The notes under the pieces: model-generated
The model's input: the letters and a program-made list of their open reading frames with translations, nothing else
Databases searched by the model: none
What the model was told of the DNA's origin: nothing
Shown: positions 1-10,424 of the stretch, in pieces
Position numbering within the stretch: the stretch's first letter is position 1
Layout of the letters: every line of letters begins with the position of its first letter
Position numbers and translations under genes: made by a program
From: Chondrus crispus
Lineage: Eukaryota > Rhodophyta > Florideophyceae > Gigartinales > Gigartinaceae
DNA: 64,000 bases
NCBI RefSeq assembly: GCF_000350225.1
Contig: NW_005179151.1
Location: 188,777 to 252,776 of the forward strand
Reading direction: 5' to 3'

Positions 1-43
1 GAAGCCGCCAGACGGACGCGAATTGGCGTCTGAGTCCCAAGCC

Positions 44-73
44 CTGCCGCATGTCGCCGGAGACATGCGGCAG
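44..73. repeat. Perfect hairpin, 12-bp arms
   Basis: The sequence CTGCCGCATGTC, then a 6-nt loop, then its exact reverse complement. It lies in GC-rich repeat DNA with no gene around it. Role unknown. Confidence 0.6.
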
Positions 74-392
74 ATGACAAGAGTACCGTACCTGGACGAC
101 AAAAGTCGCGGAGATACCGCCCGCGGATAAAGAGAACCGATTCCCTCTTTCGATCCCGGCTGAGGCGTCTATCAGTCGGTGGATCTCACCGCGCACACCC
201 GTCCGGTAGACGTCCGTACGCTACACGAATTTGTATATGGACTAGCCTCTGCGACCCGGGCCGCAGTGGTTGAGACGGTCCAACCATTTCCCTGACAAAA
301 GAAGACAGAACTTCCAACGATCCGCCGTATCGCGACGGCAGGAGGCACCACGTGCCGCGCTCGTTGCGGTTTGCCAACGCCGGATCCGAAAT

Positions 393-417
393 TGGCAGCG
401 AGGGGGAATCGAACCCC
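393..417 (+). other. Primer-binding-site-like / tRNA 3'-end-like sequence
   Basis: Starts TGGCAGCGAG and continues into GAATCGAACCCC. Read on the minus strand this is a T-loop (GTTCGATTCC) followed by a sequence ending in CCA. It is therefore complementary to a mature tRNA 3' end, as in a retrotransposon primer-binding site. No matching 5' acceptor half or full cloverleaf is present nearby, so it is not a tRNA gene. No terminal unit ends directly upstream, so the primer-site reading is only suggestive. Confidence 0.35.
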
Positions 418-1309
418 GAGTTTGCATGCGACAAGTTCGCCCGCGGCATCCCTCCGCATAGGAGAAGATGAGTGGCAGACCGACCCTGTCCTCATTACGC
501 GAGGCTACAAGCCCGTGGGAGGCCGACCTCTCACGCCAGCATCAACGGGATCGACTTGAAACTTCGCGACTGCGTTCGCGCACACCCCGAGGGTGACGAG
601 TGGTACGGACCGCCTGGTCGCCGAGTTAGACATCTCGCGTCGAGATGGAGGAGTCGCTCCTCCTGGCGTGCCCCGCCTCACCGATAAGGACGCACGACAA
701 GCGGCGATCTTTGCCTCGGGAGATGGCAGCGCGTACGTGTGCTGTCTATGCCGTACGTAGGGTCACGCCATGTACGCGTGCCAGTTCCTGTCGCCGGAAC
801 AACGAATGTTCTCAGCGTCCAGGAACTACCGCTACCAGATGGAGACGCGCTCCGAAATGCGCAGTCTCCTCCGGCAGTCGGCCGGCGAAGCTGGCCCCCC
901 GCCTCAAGGATTCTCGAACGGTTCGGGTGGGAGCGCATGCTTCACCCCACGAGGAAAGTTTTGTGAGTCCGGTAGCGACCACCATCCGCGAAGAACGGGA
1001 AGGCGCCCAGGCTTCCGTAAGGCCGGCGCCTGTGAACGAAAGAGAAGACACCCTGACCTCCGTAGGTCAGATGCAGCGGACCGACCGTGAAGGGCACCGA
1101 GGCTTTCGTAAGCCCTGGGTACAAGACGAAGCGTGAGGCGTGGGCCGATGCAACACGCCCCAAAGATCCTACCGAACGCAGTGTCGCCGAGAGGATCGCA
1201 CATGCGCTACACCTCACCGACTTGACCGATCAAGTCGAGGAGGCAGGAGCTGGCCGACCTAGCTCCGCAGAGAGGACACCGTCGACAAGGGAGGGACCTC
1301 ACCTCCAAA

Positions 1310-1345
1310 GTGAACGCGGTCGTTCACTCTTGAGTAGGGGGCTCC
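1310..1345 (+). repeat. Diverged copy of the unit/core junction motif
   Basis: GTGAACGCGGTCGTTCAC followed by TCTTGAGTAGGGGG. It matches the motifs at 7803 and 12625 that directly precede terminal units, but no unit follows here. This suggests a deletion or a separate fragment of the family. Confidence 0.6.
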
Positions 1346-1996
1346 CAACCGCTTCGTCACCGCGTAATTAACACTTCGCGGTTAGAGACAGATGAGGCGT
1401 GCAGACGGACAGATGCACCCAACCGAGGGTGGCAAACGAGACCCCGAGAGGTCAAAACGTATTGACGGTCAAGTTCATCGGACAAGGCCGACGCCGTTGA
1501 CAAGACACAGAAAGTGAGACAGTACGAACTGTACAACGAAAAAGGGTAGACCCGGAACGACGAACATAGAATGGGAGAATACGGTCTCCCAAGAAACGGG
1601 GGAGCGTCACGATAAAACTCGCTGGTAGCGTGCTCTAATCGGAAATCAAGGACAACGCCAAGACGTGTGGACAGTGCAAGCTCACCACGCCACACACAAA
1701 CACAAAGCGACAACAACGGCTGGCAACGTAACGTGTCGCGTAGTAACCAACGGGAAGCAGGACGGTGACGACCCCCACCTAGAGCAGGAAGGACGTGATC
1801 CATCGCGACCAGTATCGCGCGCGGAACAACTCACGAGCCCACGATCGCGCACACCCGACGACGTACAGACGGGAAGTGGTGGGCACAGAAAAACAGAGGC
1901 ACGGCACGCGCCGCCCACCCCACAGTCAATCCGTTACGGCGTACCTAAAATAATTAGGAGGGAGCGTACCAGAAATATGCGGGAAATACGGTTCGA

Positions 1997-3016
1997 ATGA
2001 CACTGTATGCCAAGCCATCGCCGCTGGGGGCCTGGCAGCAAACCGCCACCACCCCGAAAATAATCAAAAAAGCCGAGGCGTACAGTAGGGTGAGGTGCAC
2101 GTGCGCACGTGCGCATGCGACCGACAGGACAAGTGGAATCAGGGGCGACACGCAACCGGGTCGCGGAAAGCAGTGTGCGAAGCGCGTTGCCTTTCGATGT
2201 GGTAAGAGCCACATTGCAACGAGAGGGGATAGGAGCAGATGTGAAGACCCCTTTCCGCCCTTTCCAACGTACCGAGGGACCCTCGCTTGCCGGCCGTCCG
2301 CGGCGGATTACGACGGAGAGTTTGCAGTCGACACGCCTACGCGCACGCGGCAAGAGTACCTAACCGAAGCCGTCGTCAAGCGCGTCGGCCCCAGGTCGTG
2401 TAACCTCGCTCCAACCGCGCTCACGCGGCACCGACAGGCACGCCGACCGTCTTGCGTCACACGGCGACGGGGGTCGCTTCCGAGCAGCAGCCGGTTCGAA
2501 GCCCGGAACGGGCGGAGAGGCTTGAAGCGGTCGCACGCGGTCACCGACGGACCGGCCACCCGTGGCACGTGCATCTTCCCGCTCCAACGCGCCATGGCCT
2601 TTCGAGGGCGCTGCATGAAGCCAATTACCAGGAAGACTCCCCGAATCCTTCCGCCCCTTTGCACGCGCCAAGAACGCACAAGCGACCCATCGTCATGGCC
2701 CTCACGTCTTTGTCGCGCACCCCCATTACGCGCACGCGGAAGCGCACACTCTTCTCCTCGTCGCGTGGATAGGCAGGACCCCGCGACACGCACCAGGCGA
2801 ACGTACCGTCTCAGCGGCAACAACGCGCCTCCTCGGCAGGAAGCGAATGAGGTCCGCGTAAAAAGCGAGGGACAGGTCGTCCTCGAGGGACGACCAACTG
2901 CGACCGCCGAGACCGACGTGGAAAGGAAGGAGCCTCGAAGCTCGACTCACGCTGTCTGCGGGGAACCGCCCTCCCGCGATTCCTTTTCTGGTGGGGGAGA
3001 AAAAACGCGGCCATGA
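1997..3016 (+). other. Long open frame in GC-rich repeat, probably not a gene
   Basis: An open frame of 339 codons rich in Arg, Pro, Ser and Thr, with no recognisable domain, signal or repeat. Long stop-poor frames occur on both strands here because the DNA is GC-rich. It overlaps a 171-codon frame on the other strand (2308-2823). I see nothing that selects one frame over the other, and no counterpart in the complete element copy. Confidence 0.12.
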
Positions 3017-3506
3017 CTGCGGAGAACGCGTAACGCGAGGAACGACACGGACGTCGGCCTCATACTCCTTGTCCACCTCTCCGAACGAGGTGGAAGGAAG
3101 GACGCGTATCTAAGGACCCGGAGACACAAGCGAGAACTGATAAGACCGTACCGCGTACACACACGAATTTTCCACCCCTCGTCGGGGACGGAATGACAGG
3201 CTCGGTGAGAAACCTCACGGATCGAAGCCAAGCGGGGGAAACGGTGCTACTATTTTTACGAAGACGCAAGTGCCGAAGACGGAACCTCGAGGTCTAGTAA
3301 GACCGCACGACTAATGGCTCCTGCCATCAGTAGCCCCCGCTGGGCCAGAGACGCTGGAGGGCTGGGGACAGTAGCTCGGGTGCCGAGGCACCTCTGACCC
3401 TAGCTCCTCCAACGACGGCATGGTAACCTCGCTGTGCCGCGGCCAAACGCGATCCGACGCGCGACGGGGGCCACCCTCCTCGGCGCGAAAGGATTCGTAT
3501 CCCTGG

Positions 3507-3990
3507 TCAGCATAAGGATCCCGCACGATGGGGCGCGGTACGGACGCTCCAGAGTACCGAGGGGCCACGACACTTCTGGAAGGGCAGCAGCGCGTGCGCC
3601 GCGGGGGGGACAAATCCCTCCACGGGAAGAGCACGCGTGATGGAGTCCCCGGAAGAGGCCGGGAGAGGTACTGTACGCGGGGGCAAGGAGGCCCCCGAGA
3701 GCGGCGGAAGCGCAGGGAGCGTGCCGGCAGCTCCCCCACGCGAAGGGGACAACGAGGAATCAAAAGAAGGGTGCACCGCGGGAAGTGAAGACATGAGGAC
3801 AACGCGGCCAGCCGCGTACGGGTGGCACAGATGAATAACGCCCGCACGATGTGCGGAAGAAGGCTGACGTGGGTGAAGGAAAGGGGAGCGCGGATGAGGA
3901 CCGCTACGCAGAAAAGGGGACGGTGATATACGGACACGAGGCGCCACGACCTGTGGCCGTCTCCTCAAAAAATTACGAAAAAGGGGGTAC
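3507..3990 (-). pseudogene. Fragment of the element-encoded orphan protein (copy A)
   Basis: The minus-strand frame aligns with residues about 50-150 of the orphan protein encoded at 11096-12604. Shared stretches include VVLMS, LSPS, PPRTVP and PFQK, spaced alike, with roughly 60 percent identity by eye. The relation is clearest in this frame, which argues that it was the coding one. The continuation is lost because the Harbinger insertion begins close to 3960 and the downstream part does not align. Function unknown. Confidence 0.4.
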
Positions 3991-6060
3991 AACGGTATAC
4001 ACGTTGCATTGCTGGAGCACAATTTAATTCTGACGCCATTGCGCCTTAATTTTCGGAAGAATTTGGGGCGGCGCATGACAGCACACCCATCACGGACTAG
4101 ACGTTTATCACAGTTAGAAGGGTACTGCTGAAAGAGCCAATACATTGCCAGAACACAGCGCAGATTCTGTAAACAACGAATTCATTGCAGATTACAGCAG
4201 TAAAAGTCAAGAATGCCAACAATTTGTCACAATATTCTACCATGACCACATACGTGGCTGTACAGTGCTGATCAAGTCAGAAACGAGGCGTGTAAATTAT
4301 TACAAAAAAGCCCGCCTTATTTCCAAACCACTCAATGATTGCGCATAAGACTGAAATCGGGACTGCGGCCAGGTCCTCAGACAGTCCTTCCCCTCAAATC
4401 CCCCCTTCCAACTTCCTCTTATCTCACGATAACCTCGACCCTCCCCTTGATCCGAACTCTCGCTCCCTCCCTCAACCCCCCACACCCTTCGTTCCATCAC
4501 CCCCTGACACACCTCTCGTTCCAACCATGACAAATGTCAGCCAAGCTCAAGCTGCCACAGCACTGCAATTGCTCGCAGATGCGGCCGTGGACCGCCGCAA
4601 CGAGCTTCGACAGTACGATGATGACTGCGATCCATTCGACTCCGATGAAAACGATGACTCGGATGCGCCCATTTTTGATAGTTTTTACGAGCAGGGAGGT
4701 TCTGCCGCTATACTCGAGATGACGAACTTCGACCCTACACAGTTTTTGGGAATATGGTCTGGATTTCAGGGTGTCATATCTCAGGGCTATAACGCGGGAC
4801 TGGGTAGGAAGTCAATCCATAGCGGCAAGGACGTACTTTTTATGACATTGTGTGTCTTAAAACACGGAGGAAAGTGGGATTTTCTTGCGAAAATGTTCGG
4901 ATTGAAGGGTCCGTCTTTTGAAAAACTGATTATGAAATTCGTAGACCTGCTGTGGCTACCTGTTTACGAGCAATATGTTGAGCATCACGCGACCAAGTGG
5001 ACAATGACGGCTGTGTCGGATGTTGGGCGTTTGTTTAGGCATTTCCCTGTGGCTCGGTATGCTACCGATGTGACTTTCCAGCCAAGCTACCGTCCAAGTG
5101 GTAGCATGCAGGAGGGCAAAAAGTACTATAGTGGAAAGCATAAACAATATGGCTATAAAATGGAAGTCTCCGTGCTTCCGAATGGAATGGCCATTGGCTG
5201 TAGCGAGCATGAGCCCGGGTCAGTCTCCGATCTGACTCTTTTTCAGAGGATGCAATATTTTCACGACAAGCAGCTGCAGAAGAAAGGGGAGGAGAAGGAG
5301 TGGGATGACGATGGGCCGTATGTGGGCAAATATCCGGAAAGCTGGGCTGTCTTATGTGACAAGGGATACCAAGGAGCTTTAGAATTCTGCCGTGTAATTC
5401 ATCCAACTAAAAAGCCGCCGCATGCTGTAATGCCTCCTACGGATGTCAAGCGAAATCGTCTTATTTCAGGTGACAGAATTATTGTCGAAATTTCTTTTGG
5501 CAGGCTGTGTGGAATTTGGAACGTGATGGGGTCTAAGTGGAAGTGGAACGAAAAATCGTATGATCCAATTTTCAAATTGTGCTTGGGACTTACCAATTTC
5601 CATATTAGGTGGAATCCGTTACGGCAAGAGGATGGGCAGGTTTATGGGCAAATAAGGACGCGGTGGTTTAGGCTAGCTGAGAACCAGGCAAGGAGGAGGA
5701 AACTCGTACAAGAAAAGTATCGCGAGAAGCGAAGAAGGCGCATGAACATTCAGTTCAGGGCGTGTGGCGTTCCTGATCGCGACCCTGATGGTATATGAGG
5801 TAGAGGTTAGGTGAATTCTTAAATATTTGTCAGTTGTGTGGTTGACTACAGTGCACAACCATGTTTACAAAGTCTATCGATGCGCACTGAATGACTTGGT
5901 GGCGATGTTTTTGCCAAGTGATTTACAGAGAATATCGATCTTTTGGGTGGTGCTCTGTCTTTGGGGAGAAAAGCGGTCTTTGGTTAGGAGACCTACTGTG
6001 CTGGGAAAATTTGCGGAAACGATTTTCGCGGGAAATCGGGCAAATTTTGGGATTATTTTA
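3960..6060 (+). mobile_element. Harbinger-type DNA transposon insertion (ends approximate)
   Basis: AT-richer segment embedded in GC-rich repeat DNA, with sharp composition changes near 3960 and 6060, and containing the transposase gene at 4335-5798. Terminal inverted repeats and the usual 3-bp target duplication could not be fixed by eye, so the limits are set by composition only. No Myb-like partner gene is inside it; a decayed one lies at 37864-38720. Confidence 0.55.
4335..5798 (+). CDS. PIF/Harbinger-type DDE transposase (DDE_Tnp_4 family), uninterrupted
   Basis: A 487-residue protein that should cut and join the ends of a Harbinger transposon in the nucleus. The DDE domain covers about residues 235-420. 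The likely catalytic residues are D245 (ATDVTFQP), D342 (LCDKGYQG) and E385 (RIIVEISFGR). The C terminus is Arg/Lys-rich (about 455-475), as expected for nuclear entry or DNA contact. Start: ATG 4335 opens the frame, but its first 64 residues are Pro/Ser-rich. ATG 4527 is at least as likely, because the decayed copy at 20700 shows a Met at the equivalent place before a conserved LLADGAV-type stretch. The frame has no stop or frameshift, unlike the two other copies in the window, so it may be recent and active. Harbinger elements usually also need a Myb-like protein, absent here. Confidence 0.9.
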   Translation: MIAHKTEIGTAARSSDSPSPQIPPSNFLLSHDNLDPPLDPNSRSLPQPPTPFVPSPPDTPLVPTMTNVSQAQAATALQLLADAAVDRRNELRQYDDDCDPFDSDENDDSDAPIFDSFYEQGGSAAILEMTNFDPTQFLGIWSGFQGVISQGYNAGLGRKSIHSGKDVLFMTLCVLKHGGKWDFLAKMFGLKGPSFEKLIMKFVDLLWLPVYEQYVEHHATKWTMTAVSDVGRLFRHFPVARYATDVTFQPSYRPSGSMQEGKKYYSGKHKQYGYKMEVSVLPNGMAIGCSEHEPGSVSDLTLFQRMQYFHDKQLQKKGEEKEWDDDGPYVGKYPESWAVLCDKGYQGALEFCRVIHPTKKPPHAVMPPTDVKRNRLISGDRIIVEISFGRLCGIWNVMGSKWKWNEKSYDPIFKLCLGLTNFHIRWNPLRQEDGQVYGQIRTRWFRLAENQARRRKLVQEKYREKRRRRMNIQFRACGVPDRDPDGI

Positions 6061-6186
6061 GAAAGGGCTCACGGCCGTACCTGTGCGCGCACGCGCGCAC
6101 GGGTACTGTACACGGCAAGCGTCGTAGGCGCTGCGTGCTGTACAGGTCGGACGGACACTGACAGGACGGCGGTGCAGGGCCTCCGT

Positions 6187-6945
6187 ACTCTTCGAATGAA
6201 TACGCGCGGACCCCCTCTGCCCTTCGCCGCCGATGCCGAGGGGCACCACGGAAGACGACTGCCGCACGCCGCGCCCTCGCCTCGTACGGCAACGGACGCC
6301 TACGAAGAGCATCGGGACGCGCGCCCGTGCCCTCGCCGCCGACGGCGAGGGACGCCTACGAAGAGCACTGCACGTGCACCCGCGCCCAAGCCCCGGACGG
6401 CGAGGGGCGCGGAGGAAGAGCAACAGCACGGACGCTTGCACCCTCGCCTCAAACGGCGAGGGATGCCGACGAGAAGACGAATGCCGGGCGGTGTGGCTTT
6501 CTCCGCCGACGGCGAACGGCACCAAGAAAGACGACTGCACCGCGCGGCGTCCTCGCCACGGACGGCGAGGGACGCCGACGAGAGGACGAATTTCGCGCGC
6601 TGTGCCCTCGCCACCGAAGGCGAGGGGCGTCAAGGACGACGATTTCCGCATGCCGCGCCCTCGCCACGGACCACGAGGGGCGCCAAGAAGAAGAGCAACT
6701 GCTGCGCGCCGCGCCCTCGCCGGCGTGCCGGCGGCATGACGGGCAGTAAGGAGAAGAGCATCCGTTGCGAGGACGCGCCCTCGCCGCTGACGGCGAGGGC
6801 AGCCAAGAGAGACGAATGCCGCGCGCTGTGCCCTCGCCGTCGACGGCGAGGGGCGGTAATGAGAAGAGCATCCGTGGCGCGCACGCGCGCTCGCCGCGGA
6901 CGTGGAGGGGCGTCAAGGAAAACGCACGCCACGCGCCGCCCGGCA
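6187..6945. repeat. 54-bp minisatellite with palindromic core
   Basis: About 13 units of 53-57 bp, each centred on a dyad such as CCCTCGCCGTCGACGGCGAG followed by GGGCGCC and a GAAGAGC/GACGAATG spacer. Centres lie near 6341, 6395, 6452, 6508, 6561, 6616 and 6669, then onward to about 6900. Because the period is close to 18 codons, several frames stay open across the array; the 389-codon frame at 5827-6996 is most likely a by-product. It sits between the Harbinger insertion and the right part of element copy A. Confidence 0.85.
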
Positions 6946-7802
6946 TGGCCGTCAAGGCGCCAGGCGACCGAGGGGCGAGGACGACGTGGGGAATGACGCC
7001 CGGACGGGAGGAAGGTCGGAACCCGTATGGAAAGAGCGACGCGTGGAGGCGAGAAGACTCCGGTCTACTTCGCCAACAGTATCCGCCACTCACCCCGTGC
7101 GCCATCGTAGGGTAGCTGGTCTAACGATTCTGATCGATGCTCTGTCTCCGCCAACTCTGCACACACAAGGAAGGGGCTTCGAGGTGAAGTCACGTTCCCC
7201 AATCGCAGTACGCGCACGTCCGCCGTGGTAGACTCGGCCCTCTCCCACGCCGCACACGCTCGTGGTGCTGGCGTGGGACATCCACGTAGGATGGGTACTG
7301 TACCCCTCCGTGCGGGTAGAAGAAGTCATGGTATGGAAACCCAGGGGTGTGTACCGAATAGCGCCGTTTGATGCGAGGACGACGTTGGAGACGAGAATCG
7401 GCGCCCGTCGGTTCGAGGGGCAACGGAAGCCCAAAGTCAACATCTGCGCCCGAGCCAGTACCGCCAGAAACAACTCGGCTACAGCGCATCCGCTCACGGG
7501 CGACGACGGGATCGCACGGATGTGGATGCAAGGGACGGCGCACGGGCTGGGTCACGAGAAACGGGAGCGTGCGTCAGGCGTTTCGTCGGTGCTGGTGGCG
7601 AGCAGTAGGGGCACGAATTTGGTGGCGACCTACGTCACCAATTCGCCATACGTGACCGTGGCCATGGTGAGGTTCGCGCTCGGGAGACTGGATCATGCCG
7701 GCAGGGCGCGGCGAAGGCGAAGGGTAGGTCAGGTACGCTCACAGGAATCCAAGCGAGGGTTCGAGGTGGACACAATTACCTGGAGGCCCCGCTACAGGTA
7801 GG
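6946..7802. other. GC-rich element interior, no gene recognised
   Basis: Continues element copy A between the minisatellite and the junction motif. A 179-codon plus-strand frame (7262-7801) ends just before the junction motif but shows no domain, and the same stretch of the complete copy is too short to compare. Confidence 0.4.
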
Positions 7803-7837
7803 GTGAACGCGGACGTTCACTGTTGAGGAGGGAGCCG
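7803..7837 (+). repeat. Unit/core junction motif with purine tract
   Basis: Inverted repeat GTGAACG-CGGA-CGTTCAC, then TGTTGAGGAGGGAGCCG, directly abutting the terminal unit. Nearly identical to 12625-12659. The purine run resembles a retroelement polypurine tract next to a 3' LTR. Confidence 0.75.
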
Positions 7838-8432
7838 TGTAGTATAACCCCCTCCCGCGGAACTAGATTTAGATTAGATCACACATGTGTGCCCACGTGT
7901 ATCATACGTGTACCACACGTGTACTGTCAGCCCGGATGGCCGACAGTACCGCGGCGCAGGACGACCCGCGCTGACCACAGTAGCTCTACAGTACAGTCCG
8001 TACTGTACTGTAGTATGATAGACTAACTTTTACATTAAATACTAGGGCAGGCCGGCGGCGGAGGGGAAGGACAAGCACGAGCTTTTCCAGAACCTACGCC
8101 TTTGGTCAAGCTCGCCCCGCTTATTCTAGATCGGGCTGCCTACAATAGCCCGTATCTAGTTAGGAGCCGAGCAGGCAGGAGACGCGCGAGCACACGAGCG
8201 AGCGTAGATCCGCCTCCGCCCGTCAGCGCTGGTACGTAACCCAGCGCTGCCCCGGGGCGTCGAGGCGTAGATCGACCCGCCCGTGCGCGGGTCCCCGTCC
8301 GAACCCGCTCTACCACCACGCTACCCGGGCCCGCTTCCCGGTTCCGTTAGCTGGGGTTGCTTCCCTTCTCCAATCGGGGTCTCCGCAAGAACTGAGTATA
8401 CACCTCCCTCCGTTGGGGGTGTTTATACTACA
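7838..8432 (+). repeat. Terminal unit, right end of element copy A (595 bp)
   Basis: Begins TGTAGTATAACCCCC and ends TTTATACTACA, the same outer end as 13325. It contains AGATTTAGAT near its start, CACGTGT motifs (7880-7925), a TACAGTAC/GTACTGTA cluster (about 7985-8012) and a GACAAGCACGAGC stem, in the same order as the unit at 12660-13325. Its flanks (AGCCG inside, ATCCC outside) do not match, so it is one end of a larger insertion rather than a solo insertion. Confidence 0.85.
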
Positions 8433-9633
8433 ATCCCGTCGATGCGTAAAATCTTTAGGATTCGCATAAATTTATCCTACTTCTTCGCAACACGCATCTT
8501 TGCATTCCACACAACAACATGGAAGAAATCTTTCGAAAGATGATTGGAATCAAAATTTTCGTATTTCCTCTCCCATGCTGCGATTAGAAGGCTTAAAATA
8601 GACGGGGCCGGATCCAAAGGATCGCTGGTACGTCTTGGCTCACAGCAAAACCATTAATTTCCCTTATATTTTACTCGCTGGATAGCGTTTGGCATTCGGT
8701 ATGACAAGGGCCGAATGGCAGTTGGATTCGGCGGCATCTATTTCCCTAGTTGTGCCATTAGGCGGCACTCTCCAATAAAGCAAAAGGATTGGTTGCTCCG
8801 TACTTGCCAATGACTCTATCAATGTTATGCGAACACCGTATGCAGTCCGTTTGTAGAGTATACACAACAAAGTGGACGCGTTTGGGGTCTCAGATTTAGT
8901 GTTACATAGCACGGCAAAGTTTCATTCCGCTGACTATCTCTTGTGGGCCCCATTTGAGATATATCATACAATAGAGGAAGGAAACCTGATATGCGCGAGC
9001 CCGCTGAATTAGGTATGCAAGGTGATTCTCTGTGACATTATATAGATGTAGGGCGTCAGTAATTGCTGCTTGCATTGAATAAAAGCATCTCATTGGCTGA
9101 AAATAGTTTGACATTTAACGCGGCATTCATGTATCGTGTGAACGCAGAAGCAAGGAGGTCGGAAGGCAGAGCCAAAGATCTTCCAGGAACGCGGGGAAAT
9201 CGTTAACTCCAAGGGCTCCGTGGTCAGAACACAAGACCGTACTGCAACACACGCGCGCGTAATCGCTCTCTGGCACTCTTGAGCATTATATGTGGGAGAA
9301 CAGACTTATAATAGCATCAAAATGGCTGAATGCATTGCAGACGTCAAACACGACGAAGGCCTCATAGATGCATGTGATATTGCTCTAAACAGACTCTATG
9401 CCAAACTTTTGCATGCAATACGTAGCTACAGTACGTCCTGTTGGACACCCCAATACGCGCTGTGCAGGCATTTTGGACTCGGAGTCTACGATATAGTACC
9501 AGGTCGGGTGAATTATGTTACATGACGGACTGCCTTCAATTGAAAGCTTTTGCAACCTCAGCGGATACCGAACTGGTATAAAAGGTGAATGGTTTGGAAC
9601 TGAAAAGCAAGAAAACTAATAAAAGTCAGAATC
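8433..9633. other. AT-richer spacer, nothing recognised
   Basis: About 1.2 kb between two members of the element family. Only short frames (under 90 codons) and no domain, RNA or repeat that I can support. Confidence 0.5.
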
Positions 9634-9638
9634 GCAGG

Positions 9639-10302
9639 TGTAGTATAATGACCGACGCGAGCGCGCGGAGGTCATCGGACGGCCGTGTACGGTATACACG
9701 TGGGTGGTTGTGCCCACGTGTAGCGAACGCGCGCGAGTGCCGAGCGGTCGTAATCTGGCGTACGTGTACAGTAGTGCACGTGTCGGCCAAGCGGTAGTCT
9801 GCTAGTATTACGCGTGTACGCTAGCACACGTAGCATCCGTGCGGTAGTCTGTAGGCAGCGCGTGTGTACAGCAGTACACACGTGTAGCTGCAGCGTCCGC
9901 GCGGTAATTAGGAATTGAAGCGCTAGTTTTTTAATTGCGTACAGTACCTGGTACGCACTTGGCGGCAGGTACTGTACACTGGGACAGGTGTTCGAGGCTT
10001 CCCTCTGAGGGGTTAAGACCTGACACCCGTCCCCACCAGTAAACTGGGGCAAGCTCGCCCCCGTCCCTTTCGCGCCTACATATGTCCGTTTCGGTTGTCT
10101 AACGCGCGCGCTGGCTTCTACCCCGTTACCGGTCGCTCCCGTTCACGCACCACGGGGCGACTGCGCGTAACCGGCCAGTGAGCCACTCCCTTTCTCGAGC
10201 TCGTCCGATTGGGTCAATTAGCGCGTCGCTTCCGCGCCGCGTGCTCTCTCGCTATAGCCCCCGCCTCTCACCCAACCCAGGGCGGAGAGGAGTTATCCCA
10301 CA
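9639..10302 (+). mobile_element. Single 664-bp unit with 5-bp TSD GCAGG
   Basis: Begins TGTAGTATAATGACC and ends AGTTATCCCACA, so the ends are imperfect inverted repeats of the TG...CA type. The flanks are GCAGG at 9634-9638 and GCAGG at 10303-10307, a perfect 5-bp TSD. It contains CACGTG-type motifs (9690-9895) and a CAAGCTCGCCCC stretch shared with the unit at 7838, but the middle is diverged. No coding capacity is evident. It behaves like a solo LTR or a small non-autonomous transposon. Confidence 0.85.
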
Positions 10303-10371
10303 GCAGGCATGAGTGCCAGTAAGGGGCTTAGTCAACTGTGAAGTTCTGTCTCCCAATTTTCGTCGTAAGAA

Positions 10372-10389
10372 GTGAACGCAGACGTTGAA
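10372..10389 (+). repeat. Partial junction motif outside element B
   Basis: GTGAACGCAGACGTTGAA, a diverged fragment of the junction motif, about 35 bp left of the complete element and therefore not part of it. Confidence 0.4.
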
Positions 10390-10424
10390 TAGGTGCGTGA
10401 TGACGAGAGCTTATGAGCTGATAC

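Larger units (their letters stand above)
1..8432. mobile_element. Partial large inverted-unit element, copy A (left end outside window)
   Basis: GC-rich tract whose right end is a terminal unit (7838-8432) preceded by the same junction motif as in the complete element at 10425-13325. The stretch 3400-3950 is clearly related to 11960-12540 of that element and carries the same minus-strand reading frame. As in the complete copy, that frame runs opposite to the right-hand unit, so the arrangement is shared by two copies. The copy is interrupted by a Harbinger element (about 3960-6060) and a minisatellite. The right flank is ATCCC (8433-8437). The left end was not found and should lie left of the window. 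It is also possible that 1-3400 belongs to other nested repeats; I could not align most of it to the complete copy. Confidence 0.5.

Noticed and set aside
2308..2823. 171-codon minus-strand frame
   Set aside because: Arg/Pro-rich, overlaps a longer frame on the other strand and has no domain; stop-poor GC-rich DNA explains it.
5827..6996. 389-codon plus-strand frame over the minisatellite
   Set aside because: Its length follows from the 54-bp period and GC-rich units; several frames are equally open and the start lies in unrelated AT-rich DNA.
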